Source: Miniphocaeibacter sp012841535 (GTDB lineage Bacteria > Bacillota > Clostridia > Tissierellales > Peptoniphilaceae). Taken from it: a DNA stretch of 47,274 bases. The stretch lies in assembly GCF_049274025.1 (NCBI RefSeq), contig NZ_JBASRV010000021.1, one strand, 5' to 3'. A model generated the notes under the pieces. The model saw only the letters and a program-made list of their open reading frames with translations. It did not search any database and was not told where the DNA came from. The position numbers and the translations under genes were made by a program. Of the stretch, positions 8,535-16,621 are shown piece by piece (within the stretch, counting starts at the first letter, position 1; each line of letters opens with the position of its first letter).

Positions 8535-9515
8535 CTAGTTTTTTATTATTTCCCTTCTCTTTAAATTAATAATGAAATCCGTTCCTTTACCTACTTCTGA
8601 ATGGATTTTATAACTATACTTAAACTTATTTAATACTTTGTCAACTAAATAAAGTCCAATTCCTGTTGAATTTTTATCTAATCGACCATTTTCCCCTGTA
8701 TAACCCCACTTAGTTATATTTTGTAAATCATTTTCAGGTATTCCTATACCTGTATCCTTTATATGAAGTATATAGGGATTATTTTCTTCATTATAAATTT
8801 TAATTCCACCCTTTTCAGTATATTTTATTCCATTAAAAATTATCTGTTGAATAACATAGGACAACCATTTTTCATCAGTTAAAATATCTACTTCGTCAAT
8901 ATTAACATCTACAAATAATTTCTTTTTAAAAAATAATAATTTATATTTTTTTATTGAATTGTTTATTATCTTTTTTAACGAAACGTTCCTAAATACATAG
9001 TCTTGACTTAAATTTTCAAATTTCATATAGTTAATCATCTGGTCAATGTATTCATTTATCCTTAACAACTCCATTTTTACCTCATTATTTTCTTCTCTTT
9101 CTGAAATTAAAGATATTGTCGAAATAGGAGTTTTAACTTGATGAACCCACATTGTTAAATATTCATTTTGCTCCTTGTATAATTTATTATTTCTTTCTTT
9201 TTCTTCTAATAACTGTTTATTTCTATTTAAATATAGATTATAGTAACTTCTTTCTAGCTGATTATTTTCAAATTTAATATTATTATAATCCTCTTCAAAG
9301 CTATTATCTTTTAAATTATTTAAGGTTTTTATAACTAAATTATATTTACTATACCTGTAGACAACTATTGGAAGGGAAATTGCATAATACAAGACAATTC
9401 CATAAATGGATATTACTAGGTCCAGCCTATATATAAAAAGTATTAACAAAAATACAAGAGTAAATACAATACTACTTAAAAAATATGATTTATTTGCCTC
9501 TATAAATTTTTTCAT
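8535..9515 (-). CDS. bceS: BceS-like intramembrane-sensing histidine kinase
   Basis: 326 residues. Two membrane helices (about 12-29 and 33-52) are separated by only a few residues, so there is no extracellular sensor. This is the hallmark of intramembrane-sensing kinases that take their signal from the BceAB transporter. The phosphoacceptor is His125 in Trp-Val-His-Gln-Val-Lys-Thr-Pro. The ATPase domain shows Asp-Thr-Gly-Ile-Gly-Ile-Pro and a Gly-Ile-Gly-Leu-Tyr box. Its ATG overlaps the bceR stop by 4 bp (ATGA), so the two are translationally coupled. The assignment as partner of BceR/BceAB rests on family and position and is strong. Confidence 0.94.
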   Translation of the reverse strand: MKKFIEANKSYFLSSIVFTLVFLLILFIYRLDLVISIYGIVLYYAISLPIVVYRYSKYNLVIKTLNNLKDNSFEEDYNNIKFENNQLERSYYNLYLNRNKQLLEEKERNNKLYKEQNEYLTMWVHQVKTPISTISLISEREENNEVKMELLRINEYIDQMINYMKFENLSQDYVFRNVSLKKIINNSIKKYKLLFFKKKLFVDVNIDEVDILTDEKWLSYVIQQIIFNGIKYTEKGGIKIYNEENNPYILHIKDTGIGIPENDLQNITKWGYTGENGRLDKNSTGIGLYLVDKVLNKFKYSYKIHSEVGKGTDFIINLKRREIIKN

Positions 9516-10183
9516 TGAATTATGTAACCCATTCCCTTTTTAGTTTTTATTAAATCCTTTATTCCTATTAATTCCAATTTTTTTCTAAGTCTATTAATAT
9601 TCACTGTTAAGGTGTTATCATCTATAAAGCTATCTGTATTCCACAACTTATCCATAATTCTATTTCGTGAAATTACCTTATTTATATTTTCCATTAGAAT
9701 TTCTAAAATTAAAAATTCATTCTTTGTTAAAGACTCTGTTTTATCCCTGTACTTTATAGTCATATTGTCTGTATCTAATATTACTCCCTTGTATTCTAAT
9801 AGGGAATTACTTAATTCAAATTCATAAGTACGCCTTAATAATGCCTTAATTTTTGCAATTAAAACCTGTATTTCAAAAGGTTTAGAAATAAAATCGTCCC
9901 CTCCATGATTTATTGCAGTTATTAAATTTAAACTATCCGATGCAGATGTTAAAAATATAATTGGTGTTTTTGAAAACTCTCTAATTCTTTCACACCATAT
10001 AAAACCATTTAAAAACGGTAACTTTATATCCATTAATACTAAGTCAGGATTATATTCTTTAAATTCTTCAATAACCTTTTCAAAATTTTCGACTTTTTTA
10101 GCATTATAACCCCAGTTTTTTAACTGTTCTTCAAGTTCAGTAGCTATGGCTAATTCGTCTTCTATTATAAATATTTTTTTCAT
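9512..10183 (-). CDS. bceR: BceR-like OmpR-family response regulator
   Basis: 223 residues: a receiver domain with acidic pair Glu8-Asp9, phosphoacceptor Asp52 (Leu-Met-Asp-Ile-Lys-Leu-Pro) and a conserved Lys near residue 102, then an OmpR/PhoB winged helix with Lys-Asn-Glu-Phe-Leu-Ile-Leu and Gly-Met-Gly-Tyr. The start ATG at 10183 has AAGGTGA nearby. It is first in the bceRS operon. By analogy it activates bceAB through the repeat at 8472. As an OmpR-family protein it is also a conceivable, though unproven, regulator for other direct-repeat promoters in the window. Confidence 0.94.
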   Translation of the reverse strand: MKKIFIIEDELAIATELEEQLKNWGYNAKKVENFEKVIEEFKEYNPDLVLMDIKLPFLNGFIWCERIREFSKTPIIFLTSASDSLNLITAINHGGDDFISKPFEIQVLIAKIKALLRRTYEFELSNSLLEYKGVILDTDNMTIKYRDKTESLTKNEFLILEILMENINKVISRNRIMDKLWNTDSFIDDNTLTVNINRLRKKLELIGIKDLIKTKKGMGYIIQ

Positions 10184-10284
10184 ATTTTCACCTTTTTTAT
10201 AAATAGTTTTTTTAATGCTATGATAATTATATACTATTATAGGGTATTATCTATTTGAAGTCATTTAAAAGGAGGGAAGTTGAT

Positions 10285-10563
10285 TTGATTTGGAATTATG
10301 TTCTAGGTGCATCTATTGCACTAATAATCTTAATTATCCTAGTTCTACTTGTCTATTCTATTTTTAATTACAGATCTGTAAAAAAAAGAAGAAAATATTT
10401 TGAAGACCTACATAAAAGTATTTCTGTTGGTTCAGAAGTAATTTTTTCCAATGGTATTTATGGCAAGGTGAAAAGAATACAAGATGATTATTTAGATATA
10501 GAAATAAAATCTGGTGCTATTCTTAAAGTCAGTAGATATGCAGTTTCAGAAATTATTAAGTAA
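10285..10563 (+). CDS. yajC: YajC-family preprotein translocase accessory protein
   Basis: 92 residues from TTG 10285, chosen because AGGAGGG ends about seven bases upstream; an in-frame TTG at 10255 lacks a ribosome site. One N-terminal membrane helix (about residues 5-25) is followed by a basic patch and the YajC core Val-Gly-Ser-Glu-Val-Ile-Phe-Ser-Asn-Gly-Ile-Tyr-Gly-Lys-Val, a small beta domain. YajC associates with SecDF/SecYEG, though its exact role remains unclear. It stands alone, divergent from bceR and before the PTS operon, without the usual tgt or secD neighbours. Its stop codon overlaps the first copy of the 21-bp repeat. Confidence 0.85.
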   Translation: MIWNYVLGASIALIILIILVLLVYSIFNYRSVKKRRKYFEDLHKSISVGSEVIFSNGIYGKVKRIQDDYLDIEIKSGAILKVSRYAVSEIIK

Positions 10564-10583
10564 AATTTAGATACCAGTTAGCC
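10563..10583. repeat. 21-bp shared element, copy 1 (upstream of PTS operon)
   Basis: Contains AATTTAGATACCAGTTAGCC and is identical over 21 bp to 20016-20036, near-mirrored outside the other end of the amino-sugar locus. The flanking sequences differ. It is a likely operator for the locus regulator (see the second copy). Confidence 0.7.
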
Positions 10584-10705
10584 AATGTAAAAAATTTTAA
10601 AAAATCTTGAAAAACTAAAGCTCTAAAAACTCAACTTTTATATTCTAAAAAAAGTTTTTTTGTTACTTTTCGAAAAAGAACCGCTATTTTCCAATGTTTT
10701 TGGGG

Positions 10706-10711
10706 TATAAT
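10706..10711 (+). promoter_or_regulatory. -10 box of the PTS operon
   Basis: TATAAT preceded by GGGG. No good -35 stands 16-18 bp upstream, which suggests an activated or tightly regulated promoter. No sigma-54 TGGCAC/TTGC pair, common for mannose-family PTS operons, is visible here. Confidence 0.55.
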
Positions 10712-10766
10712 AGAAGTAAGAGATAAGCAATAATATTATTATAAGTTTATTTTAGGAGGAATTATT

Positions 10767-11243
10767 ATGGCAAATATTGTATTAACTAGAATTGATAACA
10801 GACTTATTCATGGTCAAGTAGCAACACAATGGACAAACTCTATAGGAGCAAATTTATTATTAGTTGCAAACGATAAAGTTGCCGGAGATAAAATGAGACA
10901 AAGTCTTATGGACATGGCAGCACCAACAGGTGTAGCAACAAGATATTTTACAATCCAAAAGACAATCGATATCATTCACAAAGCAGCTGAAAGACAAAAA
11001 ATATTTATTATAGCTGAAACACCACAAGATGTTTTAAAACTTGTTGAAGGTGGAGTTCCTATTAAGAAAGTAAATATAGGTAATATGCATATGGCTGAAG
11101 GAAAACGTCAAGTTGCTAAAGTTGTTGCTGTTGATGATGATGATGTTGAAGCCTTTAAAAAATTAAAAGATAAGGGAATAGAACTTGAAATAAGAAGAGT
11201 TCCTACTGAATCTTCCGAAGATGTGGACAAACTATTTAAATAA
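10767..11243 (+). CDS. agaV: PTS mannose/sorbose-family IIB component (amino-sugar type)
   Basis: 158 residues. IIB receives phosphate from IIA on His15 in the motif Asp-Asn-Arg-Leu-Ile-His-Gly-Gln-Val and passes it to the incoming sugar. Length and motif are canonical for a free-standing IIB. AGGAGG precedes ATG. It is first in the order IIB-IIC-IID-IIA. The downstream converging operon with agaS, nagA, lacC and lacD points to N-acetylgalactosamine or galactosamine as substrate. The gene name follows that inference rather than sequence similarity alone. Confidence 0.92.
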   Translation: MANIVLTRIDNRLIHGQVATQWTNSIGANLLLVANDKVAGDKMRQSLMDMAAPTGVATRYFTIQKTIDIIHKAAERQKIFIIAETPQDVLKLVEGGVPIKKVNIGNMHMAEGKRQVAKVVAVDDDDVEAFKKLKDKGIELEIRRVPTESSEDVDKLFK

Positions 11244-11277
11244 TAGTTAAGTATAAATTTTTAAAAAGGAGGAAAGT

Positions 11278-12078
11278 ATGATTCAAATTATATTGGTATT
11301 TATAGTTACTTTTATAGCAGCTATAGACCAATTCAGTTTCCTAGAATCACTATATCAACCTATTGTTATGGGACCAGTTATAGGTGCTATTTTAGGAGAC
11401 ATGAAGACAGGACTTGTTGTTGGTGGTTTTTACCAACTAATGACAATTGGTAATATGCCTATTGGTGGAGCACAACCACCTAACGCCGTTATTGGTGGTA
11501 TTATGGCTACAATATTAGCAATTTCAGTTGGATTAGAACCAAAAGCTGCAGTAGCAGCAGCTATACCTTTTGCAATTCTAGGACAGTCAGCAGTTACATT
11601 AATATTTACTCTAATGTCACCAATGATGACTAAGGCTGATGAATATGCTCATAATGCAGATACAAAGGGCATTACAAAAATCAATGTTCTAGCAATGGCT
11701 CTTTTAGGAACCGCTTTTGGAATTATTGGTATTTTATTCTTAATTGGTGGTAATGCATTAGCTGCACAAATTCAAGCTCTTAGTGATAACGTGTGGTACA
11801 ATGCAGTTCAAAATGGTTTAACAGCTGCTGGTGGAATGATGAAATTCGTCGGATTTGCAGTATTACTTAAAGTAATGATGTCAAAAGATTTATGGGGATT
11901 CTTCCTTGGAGGCTTTGCTTTAGCAATTATAGTAGTATCTATAGAATCTTTAGCTAGCCCTGCATTAATCCTATTAGCATTAATCGGCTTCATGCTTGCG
12001 TTTTGGGATTATCAAACTCAAACAAAATTTAAAAATATTACTGTAGATAGCTCAGGAGGTGACGAAGATGGCATATAA
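11278..12078 (+). CDS. agaW: PTS mannose/sorbose-family IIC component
   Basis: 266 residues, very hydrophobic, with Gly-Pro-Val-Ile-Gly-Ala-Ile-Leu-Gly-Asp, Met-Thr-Ile-Gly-Asn-Met-Pro-Ile-Gly-Gly-Ala and a C-terminal polar tail. These are the sugar-channel signatures of the mannose-family EIIC. With IID it forms the membrane translocator. AAGGAGG precedes ATG. The gene overlaps IID by 11 bp, consistent with a fixed IIC:IID stoichiometry. Confidence 0.93.
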   Translation: MIQIILVFIVTFIAAIDQFSFLESLYQPIVMGPVIGAILGDMKTGLVVGGFYQLMTIGNMPIGGAQPPNAVIGGIMATILAISVGLEPKAAVAAAIPFAILGQSAVTLIFTLMSPMMTKADEYAHNADTKGITKINVLAMALLGTAFGIIGILFLIGGNALAAQIQALSDNVWYNAVQNGLTAAGGMMKFVGFAVLLKVMMSKDLWGFFLGGFALAIIVVSIESLASPALILLALIGFMLAFWDYQTQTKFKNITVDSSGGDEDGI

Positions 12079-13102
12079 TATTCCAGATAATTATAAAGAT
12101 CAAACTCCTGCTGCACAGTTAGACAAAAAAACATTAAATAAAATGGCATGGAGATCACTATTTCTACAAGCTTCTTTCAACTATGAAAGAATGCAGGCCG
12201 GTGGATGGTTATGGGGAATACTTCCTGGCTTAGAGAAGATTCATACTAATAAAGATGACTTAGCAGCATCAATGTCACATAACTTGGAGTTCTTTAATAC
12301 ACATCCATTCTTAGTTACGTTAGTTATGGGTATTGTACTATCACTAGAGCAAAACAAAGCAGATATTCCAACTATTCGTGCCGTTAGAGTTGCAGCAATG
12401 GGACCTTTAGGAGGTATAGGAGATGCTTTATTCTGGCTAACCCTTGTTCCTATAACTGCAGGAATTACTTCTAACATGGCTATAGAGGGAAGTATTGCAG
12501 CACCAATACTCTTCCTGTTGATTTTTAATATTGCCCAATTTGCAATAAGGTATTTCTTAATGCATTGGTCCTATAAAATGGGTACAAGTGCAATTGACAT
12601 TTTAACCCAAAATGCTAAGGAATTTACAAGAGCAGCTTCAATACTTGGAGTTTTCGTAGTAGGTTCATTAATAGCAGTCTATGGTGGTGCAAACCTTAAT
12701 ATTAAAGTACCTAATGGTACAACAAACGCTGCTATTCCTATAACAACAATTGTTGAAAATGCTGAAATACCTCAATATGAGGATTATCTATATGCAAAAG
12801 ATGAAGATGGTAATATTACAGAAGATTTAGCAGATGGAGCTACTATAGTAGAACTAGATAATGATAGATCTGAAATTACTTTTAACAGATACGAAGAACA
12901 ACCTGTTGAAGTTGATATTCAAGGAGTTTTAGATACTGTTTTACCACAACTATTACCATTACTTATAACTTTAGGAATCTACCTATTAATGGTTAAAAAA
13001 CAATTTACACCTATTAAATCTATAGTATTATTATTAATATTAGGTTTAGCAGGAACTATAATTCCAACAGCTCTTGGCTTACCAATAATTTGGCAAGTAT
13101 AG
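12068..13102 (+). CDS. agaD: PTS mannose/sorbose-family IID component with extended acidic loop
   Basis: 344 residues from ATG 12068, which is preceded by AGGAGGTGA (an upstream in-frame GTG overlaps that ribosome site and is rejected). The N-terminal half has the IID signatures Arg-Ser-Leu-Phe-Leu-Gln-Ala-Ser-Phe-Asn-Tyr-Glu-Arg-Met-Gln and Met-Gly-Pro-Leu-Gly-Gly-Ile-Gly-Asp-Ala. The C-terminus has the usual Leu-Pro-Gln-Leu-Leu-Pro-Leu helices. IID proteins are usually about 265-305 residues. Here an extra polar, acidic stretch at about 216-281 (Tyr-Glu-Asp, Asp-Glu-Asp-Gly, Asp-Asn-Asp) sits where others have a short extracytoplasmic loop. Confidence 0.93.
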   Translation: MAYNIPDNYKDQTPAAQLDKKTLNKMAWRSLFLQASFNYERMQAGGWLWGILPGLEKIHTNKDDLAASMSHNLEFFNTHPFLVTLVMGIVLSLEQNKADIPTIRAVRVAAMGPLGGIGDALFWLTLVPITAGITSNMAIEGSIAAPILFLLIFNIAQFAIRYFLMHWSYKMGTSAIDILTQNAKEFTRAASILGVFVVGSLIAVYGGANLNIKVPNGTTNAAIPITTIVENAEIPQYEDYLYAKDEDGNITEDLADGATIVELDNDRSEITFNRYEEQPVEVDIQGVLDTVLPQLLPLLITLGIYLLMVKKQFTPIKSIVLLLILGLAGTIIPTALGLPIIWQV

Positions 13103-13122
13103 GAGATTAATAAACAAAATAA

Positions 13123-13150
13123 AAAAGGAGCCTTTGGCTCCTTTTATTTT
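13123..13150 (+). terminator. Intra-operon terminator-like hairpin between IID and IIA
   Basis: Stem AAAAGGAGCC/GGCTCCTTTT with a TTT loop, followed by ATTTTT. It lies between the IID stop and the IIA ribosome site, so it probably lowers IIA expression or stabilises the upstream mRNA end. Confidence 0.8.
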
Positions 13151-13162
13151 TAAGGAGGCATT

Positions 13163-13588
13163 ATGAACGGAGTAATTTTAACAGCTCATGGAAATTTCCC
13201 ATCTGGTTTATACAGCGGATTAAAATTAATAGCTGGAGAAATGGATAATGTTAAAGTAGTTGATTTTTTAGAAAATGATGGAACAGAAGGTTTAGATAAG
13301 AAGTTAACTGAAGCTTTAGAAAGTTTAAAAGAATACGATAATATAATTATATTAACAGACTTAGCCGGTGGAACTCCATTTAATAGGTCAGTATTATTAA
13401 CAAATGAAAATAGTAATGTTAAGGTTTTAGCTGGGGCAAATTTCCAAATGCTCTATACCGCTGCTTTTGAACCTATTGATGATTTAGAAGAGTTTTCCAA
13501 TGCAATAATAAATGCCGGTAAGGAAGGTATTACAGCCTTTGAACTACCTATTGTAGAAGATAATAATGATGATTTTGAAGGAATCTAA
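13163..13588 (+). CDS. agaF: PTS mannose/sorbose-family IIA component
   Basis: 141 residues. The phosphoacceptor is His9 in Leu-Thr-Ala-His-Gly, and the second signature Leu-Thr-Asp-Leu-Ala-Gly-Gly-Thr-Pro-Phe-Asn is present. The protein takes phosphate from HPr and passes it to IIB. AAGGAGG stands just before ATG, immediately after the intra-operon hairpin. It is the last gene of the PTS operon and is followed by a long structured terminator. Confidence 0.94.
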   Translation: MNGVILTAHGNFPSGLYSGLKLIAGEMDNVKVVDFLENDGTEGLDKKLTEALESLKEYDNIIILTDLAGGTPFNRSVLLTNENSNVKVLAGANFQMLYTAAFEPIDDLEEFSNAIINAGKEGITAFELPIVEDNNDDFEGI

Positions 13589-13615
13589 TTTGAATTTATT
13601 ATAATTAAAATCTTA

Positions 13616-13678
13616 AACCAACATACATGTACATTCTCTAGAAATTAGAGATAGATACATAAAATGTTGGTTTTTTGT
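13616..13678 (+). terminator. Long structured terminator after the PTS operon
   Basis: Outer stem AACCAACAT/ATGTTGGTT (13617-13625 / 13664-13672) and inner stem TCTCTA/TAGAGA with further pairing between ATGTA and TACAT, followed by TTTTTTGT. Confidence 0.8.
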
Positions 13679-13732
13679 ATTTTCTATTAATTGGTATAAA
13701 TCATGCCCTATAATCTTATTCTCAAGACTTAA

Positions 13733-13761
13733 TTGACTTTTAAAGGTTTCAACTATATAAT
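13733..13761 (+). promoter_or_regulatory. Sigma-A promoter of the formamidase gene
   Basis: TTGACT (13733-13738), a 17-bp spacer and TATAAT (13756-13761). This is the best housekeeping promoter in the region, which suggests amiF is expressed independently of the PTS operon. Confidence 0.75.
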
Positions 13762-13822
13762 GTAATTGACAGGAAGCATAATTCAATTATGTAGGAATAC
13801 GTTTTCTTTAGGAGGGAAAAAT

Positions 13823-14821
13823 ATGGGTAGTTCTGGTAGTAGCAATAAACCAAAGTTAGGTTTTTTAGCTGGAGCAATACAATTGCAAGTTCCTATTATC
13901 AATTCAAGAGAAGATATTGATAGACAATTAAAAGTAATTACCGATACGGTAAAATCAATGAAGTCGGGGTATCCAGGTTTAGAATTAATAATATTCCCAG
14001 AATATAGTCTTCAAGGACTAAATACAAAAAAATGGACTACTGAAGAATTTATTTGTGATATTCCTGGTAAGGAGTCTGATGCTATGGCAGATGCTTGTAA
14101 GGAAGCTGGAGTGTACGGTGTATTTTCAATTATGGAAAGAAATCCAGATCCAAATAAAAACCCTTATAATACAGCCATAATAATAGACCCTAATGGTGAG
14201 ATAATACTTAAATATAGAAAAGTCTTTCCTTGGAATCCAATAGAACCTTGGGCTCCTGGAAATGAAGGTATACCAGTATGTGATGGTCCTGGTGGTAGTA
14301 AGCTAGCCGTTTGCATTTGTCATGATGGAATGTTTCCTGAATTAGCAAGAGAGGCTGCCTATAAAGGATGTAATGTCTATATTAGAATATCCGGCTATAG
14401 TACAATAGTTAACGAACAATGGAAGTTGACTAATGCTGCTAATGCTTGGCATAATTTAATGTACACTATTTCCGTTAACCTAGCTGGATACGATAATACT
14501 TTCTATTATTTCGGAGAAGGACAAGTATGTAACTATGATGGTACTACTTTAGTTCAGGGGGATAGAAATCCTAATGAAATCATAACAGCTGAAATTTTCC
14601 CTGTTCTTGCTGATAACGCAAGAAAATCTTGGGGATTAGAAAACAATATATATAATTTAGGAGCTAGAGGCTATGTAGCAGAGCCTGGTGGGGAAAAAAC
14701 TACTAATTTTACTTATATTAACGATTTAGCAAATGGTACTTATAAACTTCCTTGGGATGATGAAATAGAGATAAAAGATGGTACTATCTATGGATATCCT
14801 AAAGAAGGCGGAAGATTCTAA
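13823..14821 (+). CDS. amiF: Formamidase AmiF (nitrilase superfamily)
   Basis: 332 residues from ATG 13823 (AGGAGGG upstream). It hydrolyses formamide to formate and ammonia. The catalytic triad falls at exactly the positions known for AmiF: Glu60 (Phe-Pro-Glu-Tyr-Ser), Lys133 (Lys-Tyr-Arg-Lys) and Cys166 (Cys-Ile-Cys-His-Asp-Gly-Met). The length and the N-terminal Met-Gly-Ser-x-Gly-Ser pattern match formamidase rather than the slightly longer aliphatic amidase AmiE. It has its own promoter, lies between the PTS and the GalNAc catabolic operons and ends in a strong terminator. Its metabolic link to amino-sugar use is not obvious beyond nitrogen supply. AmiE-like activity on short amides cannot be excluded. 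Confidence 0.92.
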   Translation: MGSSGSSNKPKLGFLAGAIQLQVPIINSREDIDRQLKVITDTVKSMKSGYPGLELIIFPEYSLQGLNTKKWTTEEFICDIPGKESDAMADACKEAGVYGVFSIMERNPDPNKNPYNTAIIIDPNGEIILKYRKVFPWNPIEPWAPGNEGIPVCDGPGGSKLAVCICHDGMFPELAREAAYKGCNVYIRISGYSTIVNEQWKLTNAANAWHNLMYTISVNLAGYDNTFYYFGEGQVCNYDGTTLVQGDRNPNEIITAEIFPVLADNARKSWGLENNIYNLGARGYVAEPGGEKTTNFTYINDLANGTYKLPWDDEIEIKDGTIYGYPKEGGRF

Positions 14822-14839
14822 AATAAAACTTGTTTAATA

Positions 14840-14884
14840 AAACGGTTCTTTATCAACTCTATTTGATAAAGAACCGTTTCTTTT
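14840..14884. terminator. Strong bidirectional terminator between amiF and gntR
   Basis: Perfect 17-bp stem (14840-14856 / 14863-14879, core AACGGTTCTTTATCAA) with a six-base loop and T-rich flanks on both strands, in a convergent gene pair. Confidence 0.93.
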
Positions 14885-14903
14885 GTAGAATTCTCTTTTT
14901 ATT

Positions 14904-15629
14904 TTAACTATTATATGAAACCTTGTAGGCAAATTGGTCCCCTCTTGCAAAACTTATAGTATATTCGATTATTTTTCCCTTATTGTCATAACTAAGTCTT
15001 CTAATTCTTAAACACGGAACTCCTTGACTTACTTTTAAGTAGGAAGATTCTTCTTTTCCAACTAAACTTGCTGAAAAATCTTCTTCTACATGGGCTATTT
15101 TTCTATTGTACCTTTGTTCAAAAATATCATATAGTGGCAATTCATTTAAAGTATCTTTTGTAATTTTAGAAAAATCATTATAGGGAATAAAGGTAGTTTC
15201 CAACATCATTGGAGTTTCATCAGCTTCTCTAATTCTTATAAATCTTATAACCTTATCTCCTTCTTTTATTTTTAATTTATCGGAAACAAATTTATTAGAT
15301 CTTTCAATATGAAACTCTAAAACAGTTGTCTTAGGATTTTTACCTATGCTTTTCATCTGCTCTGTAAAACTATAATAATCAGACAAATTATGTTTTTTAC
15401 TATCCCTAGTAGCAACAAAAGTACCTTTTCCATGAATTCTCTCTATATATCCATTTAATTCAAGTTCCGATATTGCCTGTCTTACTGTTGTCCTACTTAA
15501 ATCATATAACCTGCACAACTGCCTTTCAGATGGAAGCTTATCCCCTGGTTTCATAAGCTCCATTTCAGACACCAATATGTCAACTAACTGTGAATAAAGT
15601 GGTATTTTATTCTTCTTCTCTAGTTTCAT
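14904..15629 (-). CDS. GntR/HutC-family regulator of amino-sugar catabolism
   Basis: 241 residues. The winged helix (about 8-75) has Leu-Pro-Ser-Glu-Arg-Gln-Leu and Ser-Arg-Thr-Thr-Val-Arg-Gln-Ala. The UTRA ligand domain (about 95-235) has Arg-Ile-Arg and a C-terminal Phe-Ala-Arg-Gly-Asp-Gln-Phe. This is the NagR/DasR/AgaR-like type that senses phosphorylated amino sugars. It is last in agaS-nagA-lacC-lacD-gntR, only 3 bp after lacD and with no clear ribosome site of its own, so translation is probably coupled. Its likely targets are the TAGATACC-containing sites near 10563 and 19893-20036 (inference). Confidence 0.88.
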   Translation of the reverse strand: MKLEKKNKIPLYSQLVDILVSEMELMKPGDKLPSERQLCRLYDLSRTTVRQAISELELNGYIERIHGKGTFVATRDSKKHNLSDYYSFTEQMKSIGKNPKTTVLEFHIERSNKFVSDKLKIKEGDKVIRFIRIREADETPMMLETTFIPYNDFSKITKDTLNELPLYDIFEQRYNRKIAHVEEDFSASLVGKEESSYLKVSQGVPCLRIRRLSYDNKGKIIEYTISFARGDQFAYKVSYNS

Positions 15630-15632
15630 ATC

Positions 15633-16613
15633 TTAATCTAATTTACTTGTCCAAGGGCTAGCTGTTTCCTCTATAACTTTATTTAAATCTTCAATATTTT
15701 TCTTACCTTCAGTTTTTAACCATGTATAACCTTTTTCTTCTGATTCCATAAAAGCATCTACACCTTTTGCCCATGTAGCCCTACCACATAAAACTCCATT
15801 AAATGTTGAGCCTGCTTCCTTTGCAAACCTTAAAGTCTCTTGGAACATCTCTGCTGAAACTCCTGCACTTAAAAATATAAATGGTAGGTGTGACGCTTCA
15901 CTTTGCTCCTTAAAGTATTTTAAGGCCTCTTCTCTTGTATATACAAAATCTTCCCCATAGCCTTCAACATAATCCATGTTAACAGGTACTTCCATTTTTA
16001 ATACATCTACATTATATCTATCTTGGGAAAATAATCTCATAGCATCATTTACCTTATGAGGTTTTATTTTTGCATATTCTTTTGATTTAGAATCTTCAAT
16101 ATTTGCATCATATGATATTATTTCTAGGAAAAATGGAATATCTTCTCCTACACATTCAGAGCCTACTCTTTCAATAAAGGCATGTTTTTGCTCATTTATT
16201 TCATCGCCTTCATCTATATCGTAATAAAGAAGTATTTTTACTGCATCTGCCCCTTGTTCTTTTATCCTTTTTACTGACCAAATTGGAAGTAAATCAGGCA
16301 ATCTTCCTACTGCATTAGCATCATAACCGGTTTTTTCATAAGCTATTAAAAGTCCAGCATTTTCATCTCTTTCTTTTGATGCTGGTAGACCATATTCCGG
16401 ATCCAATAAAATAGAAGATGAATATTTAGTTAATTCTCTAGACACTGCTATTTTGAAATCAACTATCATTTCTTTTGTAGCTTTTTCTGGATCAATTTTT
16501 CCCATCATTTTTCTTATAGCACCTCTTTGGTCAATTGCCAAAGCTGCTATAATATTATTTGAATTTGATAATCTAAGTAATGCTTCTTTTTTGTTTGGTG
16601 TTAATTTTTTCAT
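15633..16613 (-). CDS. lacD: Tagatose 1,6-bisphosphate aldolase LacD
   Basis: 326 residues, the usual length for class I LacD. It cleaves tagatose 1,6-bisphosphate to dihydroxyacetone phosphate and glyceraldehyde 3-phosphate. Seen are Ala-Ile-Asp-Gln-Arg-Gly near residue 27, Leu-Leu-Asp-Pro-Glu-Tyr-Gly, and Val-Asp-Val-Leu-Lys-Met-Glu-Val-Pro with the Schiff-base lysine at about 205. The start follows a GGAGA sequence overlapping the lacC stop region, 8 bp away. Together with lacC it converts the AgaS product into glycolytic intermediates. Confidence 0.96.
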   Translation of the reverse strand: MKKLTPNKKEALLRLSNSNNIIAALAIDQRGAIRKMMGKIDPEKATKEMIVDFKIAVSRELTKYSSSILLDPEYGLPASKERDENAGLLIAYEKTGYDANAVGRLPDLLPIWSVKRIKEQGADAVKILLYYDIDEGDEINEQKHAFIERVGSECVGEDIPFFLEIISYDANIEDSKSKEYAKIKPHKVNDAMRLFSQDRYNVDVLKMEVPVNMDYVEGYGEDFVYTREEALKYFKEQSEASHLPFIFLSAGVSAEMFQETLRFAKEAGSTFNGVLCGRATWAKGVDAFMESEEKGYTWLKTEGKKNIEDLNKVIEETASPWTSKLD

Positions 16614-16621
16614 ATTATCTC

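Noticed and set aside
10676..10689. Catabolite (cre-like) site AAGAACCGCTATTT before the PTS operon
   Set aside because: Only the central AANCGNT matches; both ends deviate from the consensus.
12053..12067. GTG 12059 as start of PTS IID
   Set aside because: It lies inside the AGGAGGTGA ribosome site that serves ATG 12068.
10767..13588. Sigma-54-dependent mannose PTS operon
   Set aside because: No -24/-12 TGGCAC/TTGC element and no LevR/ManR-type activator; a sigma-A type -10 TATAAT is present instead.
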